From Paraburkholderia sp. PREW-6R (lineage in GTDB: Bacteria > Pseudomonadota > Gammaproteobacteria > Burkholderiales > Burkholderiaceae), in NCBI RefSeq assembly GCF_039621805.1, contig NZ_CP155075.1, positions 62,001 to 126,000 on the forward strand: DNA of 64,000 bases, given 5' to 3'. Below the pieces are notes generated by a model. The model did no database searches and was not told the origin of the DNA. It saw only the letters and a program-made list of their open reading frames with translations. The stretch's first letter is position 1. Every line of letters begins with the position of its first letter. This document shows, piece by piece, positions 10,610 through 19,203 of the stretch. The position numbers and the translations under genes were made by a program.

Positions 10610-11179
10610 ATGTCTCTGATCATTGCAGGCCGATTCAACACCTTCGAGAAAGCCGAAGGCGCATCGCGCAGACTTCAAGCCGTGGGTTTTACGAAGGAAG
10701 ATCTTTCCATCGTCTATGTGACTGAGCACGGGCAGCATGCGCGAACCCCGATTGGTGGGGACGCGATGACCGATCATGGCTCGAAGGAAGCACCCAAAGG
10801 CGCGGGCAAAGGTGTCTTCGTCGGACTGCTGCTCGGAGCAGGTGTTGGGGTAGCGATCCGTTTCGGGCTTCACGCGTCGTGGTTTGCGATTCCGATCGCC
10901 ACGGGTGTCGGTGCTTATCTCGGTTCTCTATCGGGCGCGATGTCGCATACGAAGGGTTCGAAACCCGAATCGCAGACGTCGTTGGACAATTTCGAGAACG
11001 CGCGCCAATCGGGCGTGTTGATCGCCGTACACGCCGGGCCGGAAACCGCCGACACGGCCGTGGCGACGCTAAAAGAATGCGATGCGATGGACATCGAGCA
11101 CGCGTCCGGCCTTTGGCAGCAAGGTGCGTGGGCGGACTTCGATCCGACCAAGGCACGTGAGCCGGTAGCGGGCGTGTGA
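10610..11179 (+). CDS. General-stress-like protein with central glycine-zipper membrane segment
   Basis: 189 aa. The first 50 residues (IAGRFNTFEKAEGASRRL...) resemble the N-terminal alpha/beta domain of small general stress proteins that begin with a 'sense of self' beta strand and FxxxxxA helix. Residues 64-105 are a Gly/Ala-rich hydrophobic zipper (GAGKGVFVGLLLGAGVGVA) likely to sit in the inner membrane. The C-terminal part (about 125-170: VLIAVHAGPETADTAVATL) looks like a second copy of the ferredoxin-like fold. The role is unknown; neighbours are small secreted proteins and a receiver domain. Confidence 0.75.
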   Translation: MSLIIAGRFNTFEKAEGASRRLQAVGFTKEDLSIVYVTEHGQHARTPIGGDAMTDHGSKEAPKGAGKGVFVGLLLGAGVGVAIRFGLHASWFAIPIATGVGAYLGSLSGAMSHTKGSKPESQTSLDNFENARQSGVLIAVHAGPETADTAVATLKECDAMDIEHASGLWQQGAWADFDPTKAREPVAGV

Positions 11180-11233
11180 CATGCACGCCATTCTGGACAC
11201 GTGCCCTGTATGGATAAACACGGGCGTTGCCGG

Positions 11234-11578
11234 CTACGACGTCAGCAGATCTTCAAGCCGGTCGAACTGAAGCGGCTTCAGCACATAGCCGTTGAAGTCG
11301 CCAAGACTGACGTTCTGTTCCAATCCGACATAGCCAGTCATGGCGAGGATTTGCGAGTGTCGCGACGCGCCCTCGCGGCGCATGTCGGCGCAGACGTCCC
11401 GACCGTCGGCGTCGCCTAGTTGCAAGTCGAGGAGGATGAGGTCGAAATTGGTAGCGTGCGCAAGCTCAACCGCAGTTGCGCTATCGTATGCGACTGATGC
11501 TTCATGCCCCATTGTTTTTACAAGGGCGGCCAATGCATCGGCCGAATCCGGGTCGTCATCAACAAACAGGACATTCAA
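11234..11578 (-). CDS. Stand-alone response-regulator receiver domain
   Basis: 114 aa, one REC domain only. The acidic pair VDDD is at residues 6-9, the phospho-acceptor Asp lies in LILLDLQLG (about 51-57), the conserved Thr in MTGY (about 80) and the Lys in LKPLQF near 101. There is no output domain, so it acts through protein contacts (CheY-like or in a phosphorelay). No kinase gene is adjacent; the nearest is at 16113, and the hybrid kinases at 27-41 kb are possible partners. Confidence 0.88.
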   Translation of the reverse strand: MNVLFVDDDPDSADALAALVKTMGHEASVAYDSATAVELAHATNFDLILLDLQLGDADGRDVCADMRREGASRHSQILAMTGYVGLEQNVSLGDFNGYVLKPLQFDRLEDLLTS

Positions 11579-12216
11579 GACATATCTCCGTGGACAGTGA
11601 GCCCGCCAAAACCTACATATTATGGCGTTCGCCGTACTTTTGCACCGTGCAGCGTTGAACTGGCCTCAGAAAATACATCTGTCGAGCGCTTTTGCAGTCG
11701 AACGCGATCGCCATGCCCACTCAGTCGACGCGATGTCGTCGTTCGGGATTCGCCCGTCCCGATGTCCACACGTGTCCGAATAAGCTGTTCGTGATGCTGC
11801 AGTCTGCAACGCGCGGCGCCCAGTCGGGCGCAGCGCGCCGGTGTGCGCGAAGGCGACTGTCTCCGGTAAGTCGATTCGGCCCATTCGTATGGGCATGACC
11901 TCGTCTTGAAACTTAGCAAACCTAAAGTTGTGATATTTTTTCTCGCGTATCTCCGCTCATTCGTCGACGAAGAACGAGGACACGTTTCGCTTCAGATTGC
12001 CACGCTCGCAATCAGCTTCATTGGAGCGAGCCTGGCACGGCCTCTCTTGCTGCCATCATCGCAAAAAACAGGTTGGTGAGTCAGGAAATCCAAGCGTGAG
12101 ATGCGCTGCCTGAATTGACTGATTCGACGCCTGAGTTTCGCAAAGGGTCGCTCGACAAGTAAATCCGACAACGGCCGGCGTAACGGCTTGCAGCACATGA
12201 CGATGCAAACGTGCGG
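11579..12216. other. Gene-free stretch
   Basis: 638 bp between the receiver gene and the MFS gene. Short open frames exist on both strands but none has a ribosome site, family resemblance or codon pattern like its neighbours. An AT-rich segment at 11905-11950, unusual for the region, may hold a promoter; CTTGAAA at 11906-11912 resembles a sigma32 -35 box but no matching -10 was found. Confidence 0.5.
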
Positions 12217-13524
12217 TCACGCCGATTCGAGTTCGCGGCCGCGCGTCTCCGGTAACGTCAGCGCGGCAATAATCAGCACGCCATAGGCCGCCACCGCGAA
12301 TATGCCGATACTCGCGCCGAGGCCGAACCGGCTCGACAGCGTACCGATCAGCACCGGGAAAAGCGCGCCGACCGCGCGGCCAACGTTGTAGCAAAAGCCT
12401 TGGCCCGAACCGCGCACGCGGGTTGGAAAGAGTTCAGTGAGGAACGCGCCCATGCCCGAAAAAATGCCCGATGCGAAGAAACCCAGCGGAAATCCAAGCC
12501 ACAGCATCGATGCATTGGTGAGCGGCAACGACGTGTACGCGAACGCGATCGCCATTGAACCGAGCGCGAACAGGATGAAGTTCGGCTTGCGGCCAATTCT
12601 GTCCGTGAGCCACGCACTGCATAGATAACCCACATACGAACCGGCGATGATCATCGCCAGATAGCCGCCCGTGCCCATCACCGTGAGATGACGCTCGGTC
12701 TTCAAAAACGTTGGCAGCCATGTCGTGATCGCGTAGTAGCCTCCCTGAGCGCCGGTGGTGAGAAGGGCGGCGCGCAATGTCGTGGAAAGCAGTCGGGGTG
12801 CGAAGATTTCGGTAAAGCGCGGCTTATCCTGAGCATGCGTGTGGCGAACCCTGGCCTGCTCGAATACTTCTGGCTCTTTCACATAGCGGCGGATAAACAG
12901 TACGAGCAAGGCCGGCACGAGTCCGATGAGGAACAGCACGCGCCACGCGATGTCAGGCGCCATCACCGAGAACAAAACCGCGTAGAGCAGGGCAGCCAGG
13001 CCCCAGCCGAGCGCCCAGCCCGACTGGACGAGGCCGACCGCCTTGCCGCGGTCGCGTGCCCGGATCACTTCGCCGATCAGCACTGCGCCCGCTGTCCATT
13101 CGCCGCCGAAGCCGAAGCCCATCAGCGCGCGGGCCGTGAGCAGCTGGCCATAGTTTTGCGCGAGACCGCACAGCGCGGTGAATACGGCGAACCACAGCAC
13201 GGTAAGCTGCAACGTGCGGACGCGACCGATGCGGTCGGACAGTATGCCCGCGATCCAGCCGCCCAGCGCGGACGAAAGCAGCGTCATGGTGCCGATGAAG
13301 CCTGCGTCGGCGAGCGAAATGTGCCAGACCGACACGAGTGTCGGAATCACGAAAGACAGCATCTGCGTGTCCATGCCGTCGAGCACATAGCCGACCTTGC
13401 AACTCCAGAATGCGCGACGTGCGCGCGGACCGGCTTCCGCATACCAGGAAAGGGGCGGGCTGCCCGTTGTCGCCGCCATGTGGGCGGCATCGTCGACGCC
13501 TCGCGCGACTGTTTTGCTGTCCAT
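12217..13524 (-). CDS. MFS transporter, aromatic-acid/H+ symporter type
   Basis: 435 aa with 12 hydrophobic segments. The first loop motif DRIGRVRT (after TM2) and the sixth-loop DRIGRKPN are the MFS signature; DGMDTQMLSFVIPTL in TM1 is the AAHS/SHS-type motif (compare DGFD in benzoate and 4-hydroxybenzoate carriers). It probably imports an organic acid with protons. ATG 13524 has AGGAG seven bases upstream. It is followed at its 5' side, same strand, by the DUF1445 gene, and a LysR gene diverges from the pair, so the three likely form one catabolic unit. Confidence 0.92.
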   Translation of the reverse strand: MDSKTVARGVDDAAHMAATTGSPPLSWYAEAGPRARRAFWSCKVGYVLDGMDTQMLSFVIPTLVSVWHISLADAGFIGTMTLLSSALGGWIAGILSDRIGRVRTLQLTVLWFAVFTALCGLAQNYGQLLTARALMGFGFGGEWTAGAVLIGEVIRARDRGKAVGLVQSGWALGWGLAALLYAVLFSVMAPDIAWRVLFLIGLVPALLVLFIRRYVKEPEVFEQARVRHTHAQDKPRFTEIFAPRLLSTTLRAALLTTGAQGGYYAITTWLPTFLKTERHLTVMGTGGYLAMIIAGSYVGYLCSAWLTDRIGRKPNFILFALGSMAIAFAYTSLPLTNASMLWLGFPLGFFASGIFSGMGAFLTELFPTRVRGSGQGFCYNVGRAVGALFPVLIGTLSSRFGLGASIGIFAVAAYGVLIIAALTLPETRGRELESA

Positions 13525-13655
13525 CTGTTGCTCCTGTGGATCGACGCATGAGTAATCAGCAAAGCCGCGCAAGCGCAAAGGGATGCGTCATTCCCTCCGG
13601 CCAGTGGCCGGATGGCTTCGGGATGCGGTGAAGCTGGCGCTGCGCCGCGGCGCGC

Positions 13656-14429
13656 TCAGAAGATCGCGAGCGATGCGTTGGTGATGTCTGTCATCAGCAT
13701 GTGGCCGGGCGCGTGCGCAATGGCGAGCGGCAGCTTCGCGGCCATCAGCGCCGTTTGCGGCGTCACGCCGCATGCCCAGTACACCGCGAGTTCGCCTGCG
13801 CGGATCGTCACCGCGTCGCCAAACTCCGGGCGTGCAAGATCGGCGATGCCGAGTTCTTCCGGATCGCCGATATGCACGGGCGCACCATGCACACCCGGAA
13901 AACGGCTCGTGATCTGCACCGCGCGAATCGCGTCGGCGCCGCGCAGCGGGCGCATCGATACGACGAGTTCGCCGCCAAACACGCCGGCCCGCCGGTTCGG
14001 AATGTGAGTGCGGTACATCGGTACGTTACGGCCCTCTTCGACGTGGCGCAGTCCGATACCTTCCTTGGCGAGCATGTGCTCGAACGAGAACGAGCAGCCG
14101 ATCGCGAATACGACGAAATCATCCTGCCAGAGGGCTTCGATCGATTCGACGCGCTCGTGAAGGTTGCCGTCGCGGTAGACGTTGTACGCAGGCACGTCGG
14201 TGCGGATATCGATGTCGCGGCCAAGCACCGGTACGCGAAAGTCGCCGGGCTCGCCCACGCCCAGCAGCGGACACGGCTTCGGATTGGCATGACAGAAACG
14301 CAGAAAATCGTGCGCGTGTGAGGCGGGCAGAATCGCGAGATTCGCCTGCGCGTAGTCGCCGCACTGGCCGGCCGTCGGGCCGCGAAAGTCGCGATGACGT
14401 ACGGCCTGGCGGAATTCGAATGGCGTCAT
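13656..14429 (-). CDS. Putative hydro-lyase, DUF1445 (YcsI/D-glutamate cyclase-like)
   Basis: 257 aa, the full usual length. Family marks: FCHANPKPCPLLGVG near residue 44, the central FAIGCSFSFEHMLAKEGI near 108 and YRTHIPNRRAGVFGGELVVSMRP near 138, and CGVTPQTALM near 220. Members are annotated as hydro-lyases; mammalian relatives are D-glutamate cyclases. The substrate here is unknown. It lies 131 bp upstream of the MFS gene on the same strand, so it probably acts on the imported acid, and is divergent from the LysR gene. Confidence 0.9.
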   Translation of the reverse strand: MTPFEFRQAVRHRDFRGPTAGQCGDYAQANLAILPASHAHDFLRFCHANPKPCPLLGVGEPGDFRVPVLGRDIDIRTDVPAYNVYRDGNLHERVESIEALWQDDFVVFAIGCSFSFEHMLAKEGIGLRHVEEGRNVPMYRTHIPNRRAGVFGGELVVSMRPLRGADAIRAVQITSRFPGVHGAPVHIGDPEELGIADLARPEFGDAVTIRAGELAVYWACGVTPQTALMAAKLPLAIAHAPGHMLMTDITNASLAIF

Positions 14430-14523
14430 GGTGTTGGCGTTCTCTTGCGGGTTGTTCGGGTTGGCGTGCGGTGCAGGTCATTGGCGTCAAGCGCCCTTTC
14501 TTGTGCTTGGGTCAAAGCATAGA

Positions 14524-14557
14524 AAGGAAGAAAATCTGACGCTAACTAGTTTTCCTT
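14524..14557. promoter_or_regulatory. Possible LysR operator (imperfect inverted repeat)
   Basis: In the 229-bp divergent region, AAGGAAGAAAA (14524-14534) and TTTTCCTT (14550-14557) form an imperfect dyad. Placement between the DUF1445 gene and its LysR neighbour suits an operator, but the match is short. Confidence 0.3.
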
Positions 14558-14658
14558 GCGCCAGTTGAATAGAATTTCTTAACGGAATTGCGGGTTTTCC
14601 CGAATCACGTTGAGTTTTTTGGAGCCGTTCTTCTTCCCGTTTTTTGGTCCTTCCGGCT

Positions 14659-15591
14659 ATGAACACCCGCTTTCTGGAAACCTTCGTCACGCTGGCCAAG
14701 CTGCGCAGCTTTCGCACCACGGCGACAGCGTTGCACGCCACGCCTGCCGCGATCTCCCAACGTCTGAAAGCACTGGAAGACGAGCTGCGGACCGTCCTCG
14801 TCGATCGCGAGAGCCGCGAGTTCCGGCTCACAGCGAACGGCGAATACCTGCTCGGCTATGCAAAGGCGGTGGTCGAAGCGACGCGCCAGTTGCAGGCCGC
14901 CGCGTCGAACGAAGGCGCGATGCGCGGCAAACTGCGACTCGGCGTGATCGAGACGGTCGTCCACAGCTGGCTCGCCGACTACATGCGACGCCTGTCACAC
15001 GATTTCCCGCAACTCGAGGTGGAGTTGGCCGTCGACGTCAGCGTCGTGTTGCAGCGTCGCCTGATGGCGGGCGAGCTGGATCTGATCATTCGGGTGGAGG
15101 GCAGCGACGAGGAATCCGTCGTGTGCGACGCGCTTGCAAACTATCCGGTGCACTGGATTGCTCGCGCGGGACTGCTGCCGCTTTCGCGCAGCGGCCTCGC
15201 GAGGCGCGTACTGCGTCATCCAATCCTCACCTTTGGACGCGGCACGGCACCGCACCGCGCGCTGGAGGACATCGTCAGCAAACTCGCGCTCGCGAACAGC
15301 GTGCCGCTCTCGGATACGCGCATTACCGGTTCGCCGTCGATCTCGGTGATTGTACAGTTGGTGCGCGATGGTTTCGGCGTGGCGGCCATTCCTCGTCTGT
15401 TCGTCGCCGATTTCATCGCGCGCGGAGAAGTGGTGGAGTTGCCGCTGCAGCCCTTGCCGCCGTCAATCGTGGTGTCGATGTCGCGCCGTGCGGATGCGCC
15501 ACTGTTTGTGCACGGCGCGGCGAACGCGGCACGTGCGGCCTGCCACGAATACTGTGAGTCGGGGGATCGGCGCCTGATTGAACGCTTGTGA
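14659..15591 (+). CDS. LysR-family transcriptional regulator
   Basis: 310 aa. The HTH lies at residues 17-38 (FRTTATALHATPAAISQRL) and the effector-binding domain from about 90 to 295. The ATG at 14659 starts the canonical MNTRFLETFVTLAKLRSF; an in-frame GTG/ATG 15 bases upstream is less likely. It is divergent from the DUF1445/MFS pair, which it presumably controls. Cys is present in the ligand domain near residue 161, but no effector can be named. Confidence 0.93.
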   Translation: MNTRFLETFVTLAKLRSFRTTATALHATPAAISQRLKALEDELRTVLVDRESREFRLTANGEYLLGYAKAVVEATRQLQAAASNEGAMRGKLRLGVIETVVHSWLADYMRRLSHDFPQLEVELAVDVSVVLQRRLMAGELDLIIRVEGSDEESVVCDALANYPVHWIARAGLLPLSRSGLARRVLRHPILTFGRGTAPHRALEDIVSKLALANSVPLSDTRITGSPSISVIVQLVRDGFGVAAIPRLFVADFIARGEVVELPLQPLPPSIVVSMSRRADAPLFVHGAANAARAACHEYCESGDRRLIERL

Positions 15592-15709
15592 CCGCGAAAT
15601 GCGGTGCCGGAAGACACCTTCATGCGTGACGCGAATGAGCCGCTAAGTGCCCTGATCTTGTACTCGGCTGGGAGTCTCGGTCATCACAACACTTATATCC
15701 ATAAGAAAG

Positions 15710-15725
15710 TGGCATGAGTTTTGCA
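15710..15725 (+). promoter_or_regulatory. Sigma54 (-24/-12) promoter for the glycine-zipper/kinase/NtrC genes
   Basis: TGGCAT-GAGTT-TTGCA has the exact GG-N10-GC spacing of a sigma54 promoter (consensus TGGCAC-N5-TTGCA, one mismatch). Transcription should begin about 12 bases past the -12 element, some 30 bases before the small protein at 15766. The downstream NtrC-type activator carries the GAFTGA loop needed to open such promoters. Confidence 0.7.
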
Positions 15726-15765
15726 ACCGGGAGCGTGGCAATTCATCACTCACCAGGGAAAAAAA

Positions 15766-16083
15766 ATGAAATTGAGAATTCTCGCGCTGGCAGCATGTGC
15801 ACTTTCGCTATCGACAATCAGCGCCGCGAACGCTGCCGGTTGCCTGAAGGGTGCCGCTGCGGGCGGCGTGGCCGGCCACTTTGTCGGAAGCGGCCATGCC
15901 GTGCTCGGAGCGGCTGGCGGCTGCGTCGTGGGACACCACATGGCTAGCAAAAAGGCGAAAGAAGACGCACAACGTGCGCAGGCGCAACAGGCACAGCAGG
16001 CGCAACAGGCGCAACAGGCGCAACAGGCGCAACAGGCGCAACAGGCGCAAGCTACCCAGCAAGCTCAGCCGCAGACGAGATAG
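15766..16083 (+). CDS. Secreted glycine-zipper protein with QQA tandem repeat tail
   Basis: 105 aa. The signal peptide (residues 1-24, ending SAANA) is followed by a glycine-zipper segment (about 29-60: GAAAGGVAGHFVGSGHAVLGA), as in small outer-membrane or periplasmic glycine-zipper proteins, and a tail of repeated Gln-Gln-Ala units. The ATG at 15766 is preceded by CAGGGA. It is the first gene after a sigma54-type promoter and is followed 29 bp later by the sensor kinase, so it is probably the periplasmic product or partner of that signalling pair. The zipper family inserts in or near membranes; no more precise role can be given. Confidence 0.82.
   Translation: MKLRILALAACALSLSTISAANAAGCLKGAAAGGVAGHFVGSGHAVLGAAGGCVVGHHMASKKAKEDAQRAQAQQAQQAQQAQQAQQAQQAQQAQATQQAQPQTR
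15985..16047 (+). repeat. 9-bp coding tandem repeat (CAACAGGCG)n
   Basis: Seven consecutive 9-bp units encode Gln-Gln-Ala; five (16003-16047) are identical CAACAGGCG and two before them differ by one base each. Being a multiple of three, unit gain or loss changes length but not frame. Confidence 0.95.
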
Positions 16084-16112
16084 CGCTGCGGTCGCGCGGT
16101 GAGCCACCCACG

Positions 16113-17696
16113 ATGAAGCGGATTCCCTTCGCGACGCAGCTTGTGCTTCTTTGGGCCCTCGTTGCCGTTATCTGCGTGCTGCTCGCCGGGATCATCTGGC
16201 TATTGTTCCAGACGGACCAGAGTCGGCAGATCGCTATCGCCAGTCAGCAGGCCACCGTGGCCTGCGAGCATGTCGCAGCGCGCTATTCGCTCTCCCGCCA
16301 GTTCGCGGGCGACGCTTACGACACGGACCTGATGCATGCGGTCCTCGACACTGTGCTGATCCAGGCGCCCAAGGTCGAAGGCGGTTTCTGGGAAGACAGC
16401 GAAAGCGGGACGGCCGGTTCGAGCCCGCCCGCACGTCCGATGGCCGGTCCGCAGGCTCACGTGGAGCCCGCTGCGCCGCCGAGACCTTCTCGTGGCTTCC
16501 TCGCGTACTCGTTCCCTACGTATGAAGGTAGCGGCGTCAAGCGCGACATCCCGGAGGCGGAGACACCGCTGATACTGCGGGCACTGCGCCAGGCCGCATC
16601 CGGACATGGGCCGGTCAATGACTCCGTGCCCGGTGGACAGGGTGCAACGGTGGGTGCCGCGTGCCCGGTTGCCGGAAGCCGGGGGCTGTATGCCTGGACC
16701 CTCACTCGGGCCCAGGCTCCGCTTGGGCCGTACGGTCATGTGCTCGTGCTGTCGCTCGCCGTGGTCCTGACGGGCATCCTTGTCATTGCTTTGCTTCTTG
16801 GAATCGCGTTGCGACGTTGGCGCAACAGTCTGTCCGCACTCGAGCGCAGTTTATCGCCCGATACGGCGGCTTCTTTTGTCAGCCTTGCGGCGGTGGGAGA
16901 GCCGGATCTCGACAAGATCATCGTCGCCGTCAACGGCTTCGCTGCGCGATCCAGCGCGTCGCAGGCGCGCGCCGCCGCACTCAGTGAAAAGCTGCTGCAG
17001 GCAGAGCGCTTCTCGTCGCTTGGCAAGCTCGCTGCGCAGGTGGCGCATGAAATCCGTAACCCACTTGGCGCGGTAAGGTTGAAACTGGAGAACATCCTCG
17101 CGCACGACGGCGACGCACACCACTCGGCGCTCGTGTCGGCACTGGGTCAGGTGGAGCGCATTGAAACCCAGGTGTCGAGTTTGCTCGCGTTGACGCAGCC
17201 CGTGGCATTGGCGCCGAGACCCATGAACGCGGCAGAATGGGTGGCGTCGACGGTCAATACGCATGACGAGCAGGCGAGGATGAAAAGCGTCACGCTGTCG
17301 CTCGACGTCGCCTGCCTGAACGAAGCGCCACGGGCCGGGGAAGAGGATGCGCCGCAGTTCGACCCGGTACAGATGGCAAGAGCGCTCGATAACCTTATTC
17401 TGAACGCAATCAGGCATGCACCGGTCGGCGGACGGGTGACCGTCAGCGCTCGACAGGTTGCGCGTGACGACAGCCGCATGCTGCGTATCGCCGTTGTCGA
17501 TAATGGGCCAGGCGTGCCGGCGGCGGACCGCGAGCGTATTTTCGAGCCCTTCGTCACGGGCCGTCCGGACGGCTCGGGCCTCGGCCTTGCCGTTGCCCGC
17601 GAAGTCGCCACCGCCCACGGTGGCAGCGCGTATCTGGCGGAAACTGAGAACGGCGCGTGTTTCGTCATTGAGGTCCCATGGCACACATACTCGTAG
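16113..17696 (+). CDS. Membrane sensor histidine kinase (NtrB-like partner of the NtrC-type activator)
   Basis: 527 aa. Two transmembrane helices (about residues 8-32 and 208-232) enclose a periplasmic sensor region of roughly 175 residues with a Pro-rich stretch. The HisKA motif QVAHEIRNPLGAV has the phospho-acceptor His near 312; the ATPase domain shows N (DNLILNAIRHA), DNGPGVP and GSGLGLAVA boxes near 427, 466 and 490. Its end overlaps the start of the response regulator by 19 bp, implying coupled translation. ATG 16113 follows GGTGAG. The periplasmic part resembles no sensor family I can name. Confidence 0.92.
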   Translation: MKRIPFATQLVLLWALVAVICVLLAGIIWLLFQTDQSRQIAIASQQATVACEHVAARYSLSRQFAGDAYDTDLMHAVLDTVLIQAPKVEGGFWEDSESGTAGSSPPARPMAGPQAHVEPAAPPRPSRGFLAYSFPTYEGSGVKRDIPEAETPLILRALRQAASGHGPVNDSVPGGQGATVGAACPVAGSRGLYAWTLTRAQAPLGPYGHVLVLSLAVVLTGILVIALLLGIALRRWRNSLSALERSLSPDTAASFVSLAAVGEPDLDKIIVAVNGFAARSSASQARAAALSEKLLQAERFSSLGKLAAQVAHEIRNPLGAVRLKLENILAHDGDAHHSALVSALGQVERIETQVSSLLALTQPVALAPRPMNAAEWVASTVNTHDEQARMKSVTLSLDVACLNEAPRAGEEDAPQFDPVQMARALDNLILNAIRHAPVGGRVTVSARQVARDDSRMLRIAVVDNGPGVPAADRERIFEPFVTGRPDGSGLGLAVAREVATAHGGSAYLAETENGACFVIEVPWHTYS

Positions 17697-19063
17697 TGGA
17701 CGACGATGATGGCTTCCGCGAGGGGCTGGTCGAAACGCTGGTTGACCTTGGGCATACGGTCGAAGAAGCGATCACCGGCGAAGAGGCGCTGGAAAAGGTC
17801 GGGAGCAGTCGTGAACCATTGACCTGCATGTTCCTCGACTTCCGTCTGCCGGGCATGGACGGTCTTGCAGTCCTTGAAGCTTTGCAGCGGAGCACGCCCG
17901 GCACGGCGCTGCCAGTGGTGATGCTGACAGGCTTCGCATCGAGCGATAACACCATCGGCGCAATGACACTCGGCGCATTCGACCACCTGACGAAGCCGGT
18001 CGGAAGACAGGCGATACAGTCGCTGATCGAGCGTATCGTCTCATCGACGGAAACCGGCGAGACGTCGGGGGAGCGATTGCCTCCGTTCAGCGTCGAACCG
18101 GAGAGCGCGAAGCCGCGGCTGCTGGGTGTGAGTGAGACACTGCGCGAGGTGCAGAAGCAGATCGGACGCGCGGCATCGTCGGACTCAACGGTCCTTCTCC
18201 ACGGTGAGACGGGTACGGGGAAGGAGGTGGCGGCGCGCGTGCTTCACGATGCGTCCAGGCGTCGGAGCAAACCGTTTATCGCAGTGAACTGTGCGGCCAT
18301 TCCCGCCGACCTGCTGGAGAGCGAACTGTTCGGCCATGTCAAAGGCGCGTTCACAGGGGCATCCGCGGACCGGGCTGGGTGCTTTGCCTCGGCCGACGGA
18401 GGTACGTTACTCCTCGACGAAGTAGGCGACATGCCGCTGCCGATGCAGGCCAAGCTGCTAAGGGTGATTCAGGAACGGCAGATTACGCCAGTCGGATCCA
18501 ACCGGGCGATCCGGGTCGACATCCGGCTCGTCGCGGCGACCCACCGGAACCTGAAGGCGATGGTCGAAACGGGTGCGTTTCGCGAAGACCTGCTTTACCG
18601 GCTCAACATCATCCCTATCGAGCTTCCGCCTCTACGGGAGCGACTCGCCGACATCCTTCCACTTGCCGAACACTTCCTCGCCGAGGCTTCGGCCCGTCGG
18701 TCCCGCGACATGCGGTTGTCGGCGCCCGCACAACGGCTGCTGCTCAATTACTCGTGGCCGGGCAATGTCCGTGAGCTGAGAAACGCGATCGAGCGTGCAG
18801 GCGCGCTGGCTCCGGGTCCCTCGATCACCGCAGAGGACCTTGCGTTTCTTAGTTCGCAACCACAGGACGATCAGGGAGGCGGCCCGCCGGCGGCGGCACG
18901 CTACCTCGAAATGTCACTCCCGGACGCCGTGGAATCACTCGAACGTGCCATGGTGACTCACGCGCTCACGCTTGCGGGCAACAACCGCGCCGATGCGGCT
19001 CGGCGGCTCGGCATTAGTCGTCAAACGCTGTACGCGAAGCTCGCGGCGCTCAAGCTCGAATAA
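17678..19063 (+). CDS. NtrC-family sigma54-dependent response regulator
   Basis: 461 aa with three domains. Receiver (1-120): DDDD at 8-11, phospho-acceptor Asp54 in FLDFRLPG, Lys near 109 (TKPVG). AAA+ (about 148-375): Walker A GETGTGKE near 177, sigma54-contact loop GAFTGA near 224, Walker B LLLDEVGD near 245, sensor WPGNVRELRN near 362. The C-terminal Fis-type HTH (about 420-460: GNNRADAARRLGISRQTLYAKL) binds enhancer sites. It is co-transcribed with the kinase, and sigma54-type promoters precede both its own operon (15710) and the next one (19157), so both are likely targets. Confidence 0.96.
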   Translation: MAHILVVDDDDGFREGLVETLVDLGHTVEEAITGEEALEKVGSSREPLTCMFLDFRLPGMDGLAVLEALQRSTPGTALPVVMLTGFASSDNTIGAMTLGAFDHLTKPVGRQAIQSLIERIVSSTETGETSGERLPPFSVEPESAKPRLLGVSETLREVQKQIGRAASSDSTVLLHGETGTGKEVAARVLHDASRRRSKPFIAVNCAAIPADLLESELFGHVKGAFTGASADRAGCFASADGGTLLLDEVGDMPLPMQAKLLRVIQERQITPVGSNRAIRVDIRLVAATHRNLKAMVETGAFREDLLYRLNIIPIELPPLRERLADILPLAEHFLAEASARRSRDMRLSAPAQRLLLNYSWPGNVRELRNAIERAGALAPGPSITAEDLAFLSSQPQDDQGGGPPAAARYLEMSLPDAVESLERAMVTHALTLAGNNRADAARRLGISRQTLYAKLAALKLE

Positions 19064-19065
19064 CG

Positions 19066-19138
19066 TGTCAAGCGACCCGACGCTGTGTGTCGGCTTGCTT
19101 GACAGCCGGCTGGCTCCAGCACGCGCAAAGTGCCAGCC
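19066..19138. promoter_or_regulatory. Nested inverted repeats, candidate activator-binding sites or terminator
   Basis: Just past the NtrC-type gene, TGTCAAGC (19066-19073) pairs with GCTTGACA (19097-19104) and encloses CCGAC/GTCGG (19077-19081, 19089-19093). A second dyad, GGCTGGC (19108-19114) and GCCAGCC (19132-19138), follows. They lie 20-90 bp upstream of a sigma54 promoter, where enhancer sites are expected. The first could also act as a transcription stop, though no T-run follows. Confidence 0.45.
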
Positions 19139-19156
19139 AGCAGGGACTTCCAAAGG

Positions 19157-19172
19157 TGGCATAGGCTTTGCA
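19157..19172 (+). promoter_or_regulatory. Sigma54 (-24/-12) promoter for the FPPH-repeat genes
   Basis: TGGCAT-AGGCT-TTGCA, again with exact GG-N10-GC spacing and the same TGGCAT/TTGCA words as the site at 15710. The expected start of transcription is about 20 bases before the ATG at 19204. Confidence 0.7.
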
Positions 19173-19203
19173 ATGTTGTCCGTGTCGTTCAACGGAGAGC
19201 ATC

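Noticed and set aside
11620..12198. Several 60-110-codon frames in the gap before the MFS gene
   Set aside because: None has a ribosome site, family match or codon use like neighbours.
15985..16047. Possible CRISPR-like array
   Set aside because: Units are 9 bp, coding, contiguous and without spacers.
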